Assembly: GCA_964440605.1 (NCBI GenBank)
Contig: CAYTSW010000163.1
Coordinates: 1 to 5,887 of the forward strand
Length of the DNA: 5,887 bases
Reading direction: 5' to 3'
Source of the DNA: CAYTSW01 sp964440605
GTDB lineage: Bacteria; Planctomycetota; Phycisphaerae; Phycisphaerales; UBA1924
The position numbers and the translations under genes are program-made. This document shows, one piece after another, positions 5,139 through 5,887 of this stretch (position 1 is the stretch's first letter; every line of letters starts with the position of its first letter). The notes beneath the pieces are model-generated. The model was not told the DNA's origin. It searched no databases and saw only the letters and a list, made by a program, of their open reading frames with translations.

Positions 5139-5887
5139 TTAGCCGAGGAGCTGGAGCGCGGACTGCGGCGTCGAGTTCGCGGTCGCCAGCGTGTTCTGCG
5201 CCGACGCCGAGAGGATCTGCGAGCGGGTCAGAGCCGCGGTCTCCGAGGCGAAGTCCACGTCGCGGATCGTCGACTCGGCGGCCGCCGTGTTCTCCAGCGA
5301 CACACCCAGCGAGCGGATCGTCGCGCCGATGGTGTTCTGCTGGAAGGCGCCCAGGCGGCCCCGCAGCGAGGACACTTCCCGGATCGACTTCTCGAGCACG
5401 AACTGCGCGGAGTTCAGGTCACCGTCCACCACGTTCAGGCCCGCACCCGAACGCAGGTCGGAGAGGTTGAACGTACGCTCGACATCGGCGCCGAGCGGGT
5501 CATCGGGGTCGTTCACATCACGGGTCTGGACGCCCAGCTCGCGGGTAGCGACGTTGGAGATGCCGATGCCGACCTGTCCCGAGATGTCCACACGCCCGGC
5601 GAGCTGGAAGTCGGCGCCGCCGCCGGTGATGGTGAAGGCGTCGATGCTGCCCAGGATCGCCGCGTTGGCCGAGCCCAGCGTCGTGTCGTAGTCGAGGTCG
5701 ATCTCGACATCGAGGAAGTCGGTGTTGATGCGCGCCGTCGTGCCGCGCGTCGTCGCCTGGATGCCGTTGATGAACGCCTCCACGTCCTGGCCCTGGTCGG
5801 TCAGCCCGTTCTGAGCCGCGGCAGCGGTGAAAGCGGTCGCCGCCGAGGTGTCGGCCACGTCGGTATCGCCGGCCGAGAGGTTGTAGA
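5139..5887 (-). CDS. fliC: Second flagellin, C-terminal part only
   Basis: The frame is open from the right edge to a TAA at 5139, giving 248 visible residues; the N-terminal D0/D1 part lies outside. There is no start in the window: the apparent one at 5858 is an in-frame internal GTG, and nine residues matching the paralog (YNLSAGDTD) precede it. The sequence follows the neighbouring flagellin: GQDVEAFINGIQATTRGT, NTDFLDVEIDL, FTITGGGADFQLAGRVDISG, and a canonical C-terminal D1/D0 with FQQNTIGATIRSL and AESTIRDVDFASET, ending ALQLLG. By hand count about 65 of the last 93 residues are identical to the neighbour. The main visible length difference is a short Asp/Pro-rich stretch (RDVNDPDDPLGADVER) where the neighbour has fewer residues. 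It is probably a second filament subunit encoded in tandem. It is not obviously damaged, although half of it is unseen. Confidence 0.94.
   Translation of the reverse strand, partial: YNLSAGDTDVADTSAATAFTAAAAQNGLTDQGQDVEAFINGIQATTRGTTARINTDFLDVEIDLDYDTTLGSANAAILGSIDAFTITGGGADFQLAGRVDISGQVGIGISNVATRELGVQTRDVNDPDDPLGADVERTFNLSDLRSGAGLNVVDGDLNSAQFVLEKSIREVSSLRGRLGAFQQNTIGATIRSLGVSLENTAAAESTIRDVDFASETAALTRSQILSASAQNTLATANSTPQSALQLLG

Noticed and set aside
1..5887. CRISPR arrays, insertion sequences, tRNA/rRNA genes, defence or toxin-antitoxin cassettes
   Set aside because: No direct-repeat arrays, transposase motifs, cloverleaf-like segments or paired small frames were seen on either strand. Everything recognisable is accounted for by the listed genes.

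Overview
The window is GC-rich chromosomal DNA, most likely from a planctomycete of the class Phycisphaerae. The main reason is a secreted protein ending in a PEP-CTERM-like sorting tail of the variant type VPTPG, then a short Ala/Leu/Gly helix, then RRRR. It sits beside flagellins with a large inserted central domain, and Shine-Dalgarno signals vary in strength. The taxonomic call is inference, because no rRNA or other marker lies in the window.

Layout from left to right: (1) the N-terminal 146 codons of a secreted protein with a lamin-tail-like domain, minus strand, running off the left edge; (2) a 298-bp gap with a candidate promoter, an inverted repeat and the terminator of the next gene; (3) a complete 294-aa secreted protein with signal peptide and PEP-CTERM-like anchor, minus strand; (4) a 302-bp gap holding its structured leader; (5) a YhaM-type OB-fold/HD 3'-5' exoribonuclease, minus strand; (6) a divergent 122-aa putative membrane protein, the only plus-strand gene; (7) a complete 523-aa flagellin, minus strand, meeting gene 6 tail to tail with 17 bp between them; (8) a 188-bp gap with a strong intrinsic terminator and a sigma-54-like promoter; (9) the C-terminal 248 codons of a second, paralogous flagellin, minus strand, running off the right edge.

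Functionally there are two cell-surface modules, a flagellin pair and a pair of exported proteins, separated by an RNA-turnover enzyme and a small membrane protein. The terminator between the flagellins and the promoter-like site after it suggest they are transcribed separately. The two exported-protein genes share a leader design: the same AAGGGAAGA ribosome-binding element, (GA)n purine tracts and small hairpins. This is the most interesting non-coding signal here and may reflect common post-transcriptional control.

I see no CRISPR array, transposase, tRNA, toxin-antitoxin or defence cassette. The window looks like ordinary core and surface-protein DNA rather than a clearly new system.
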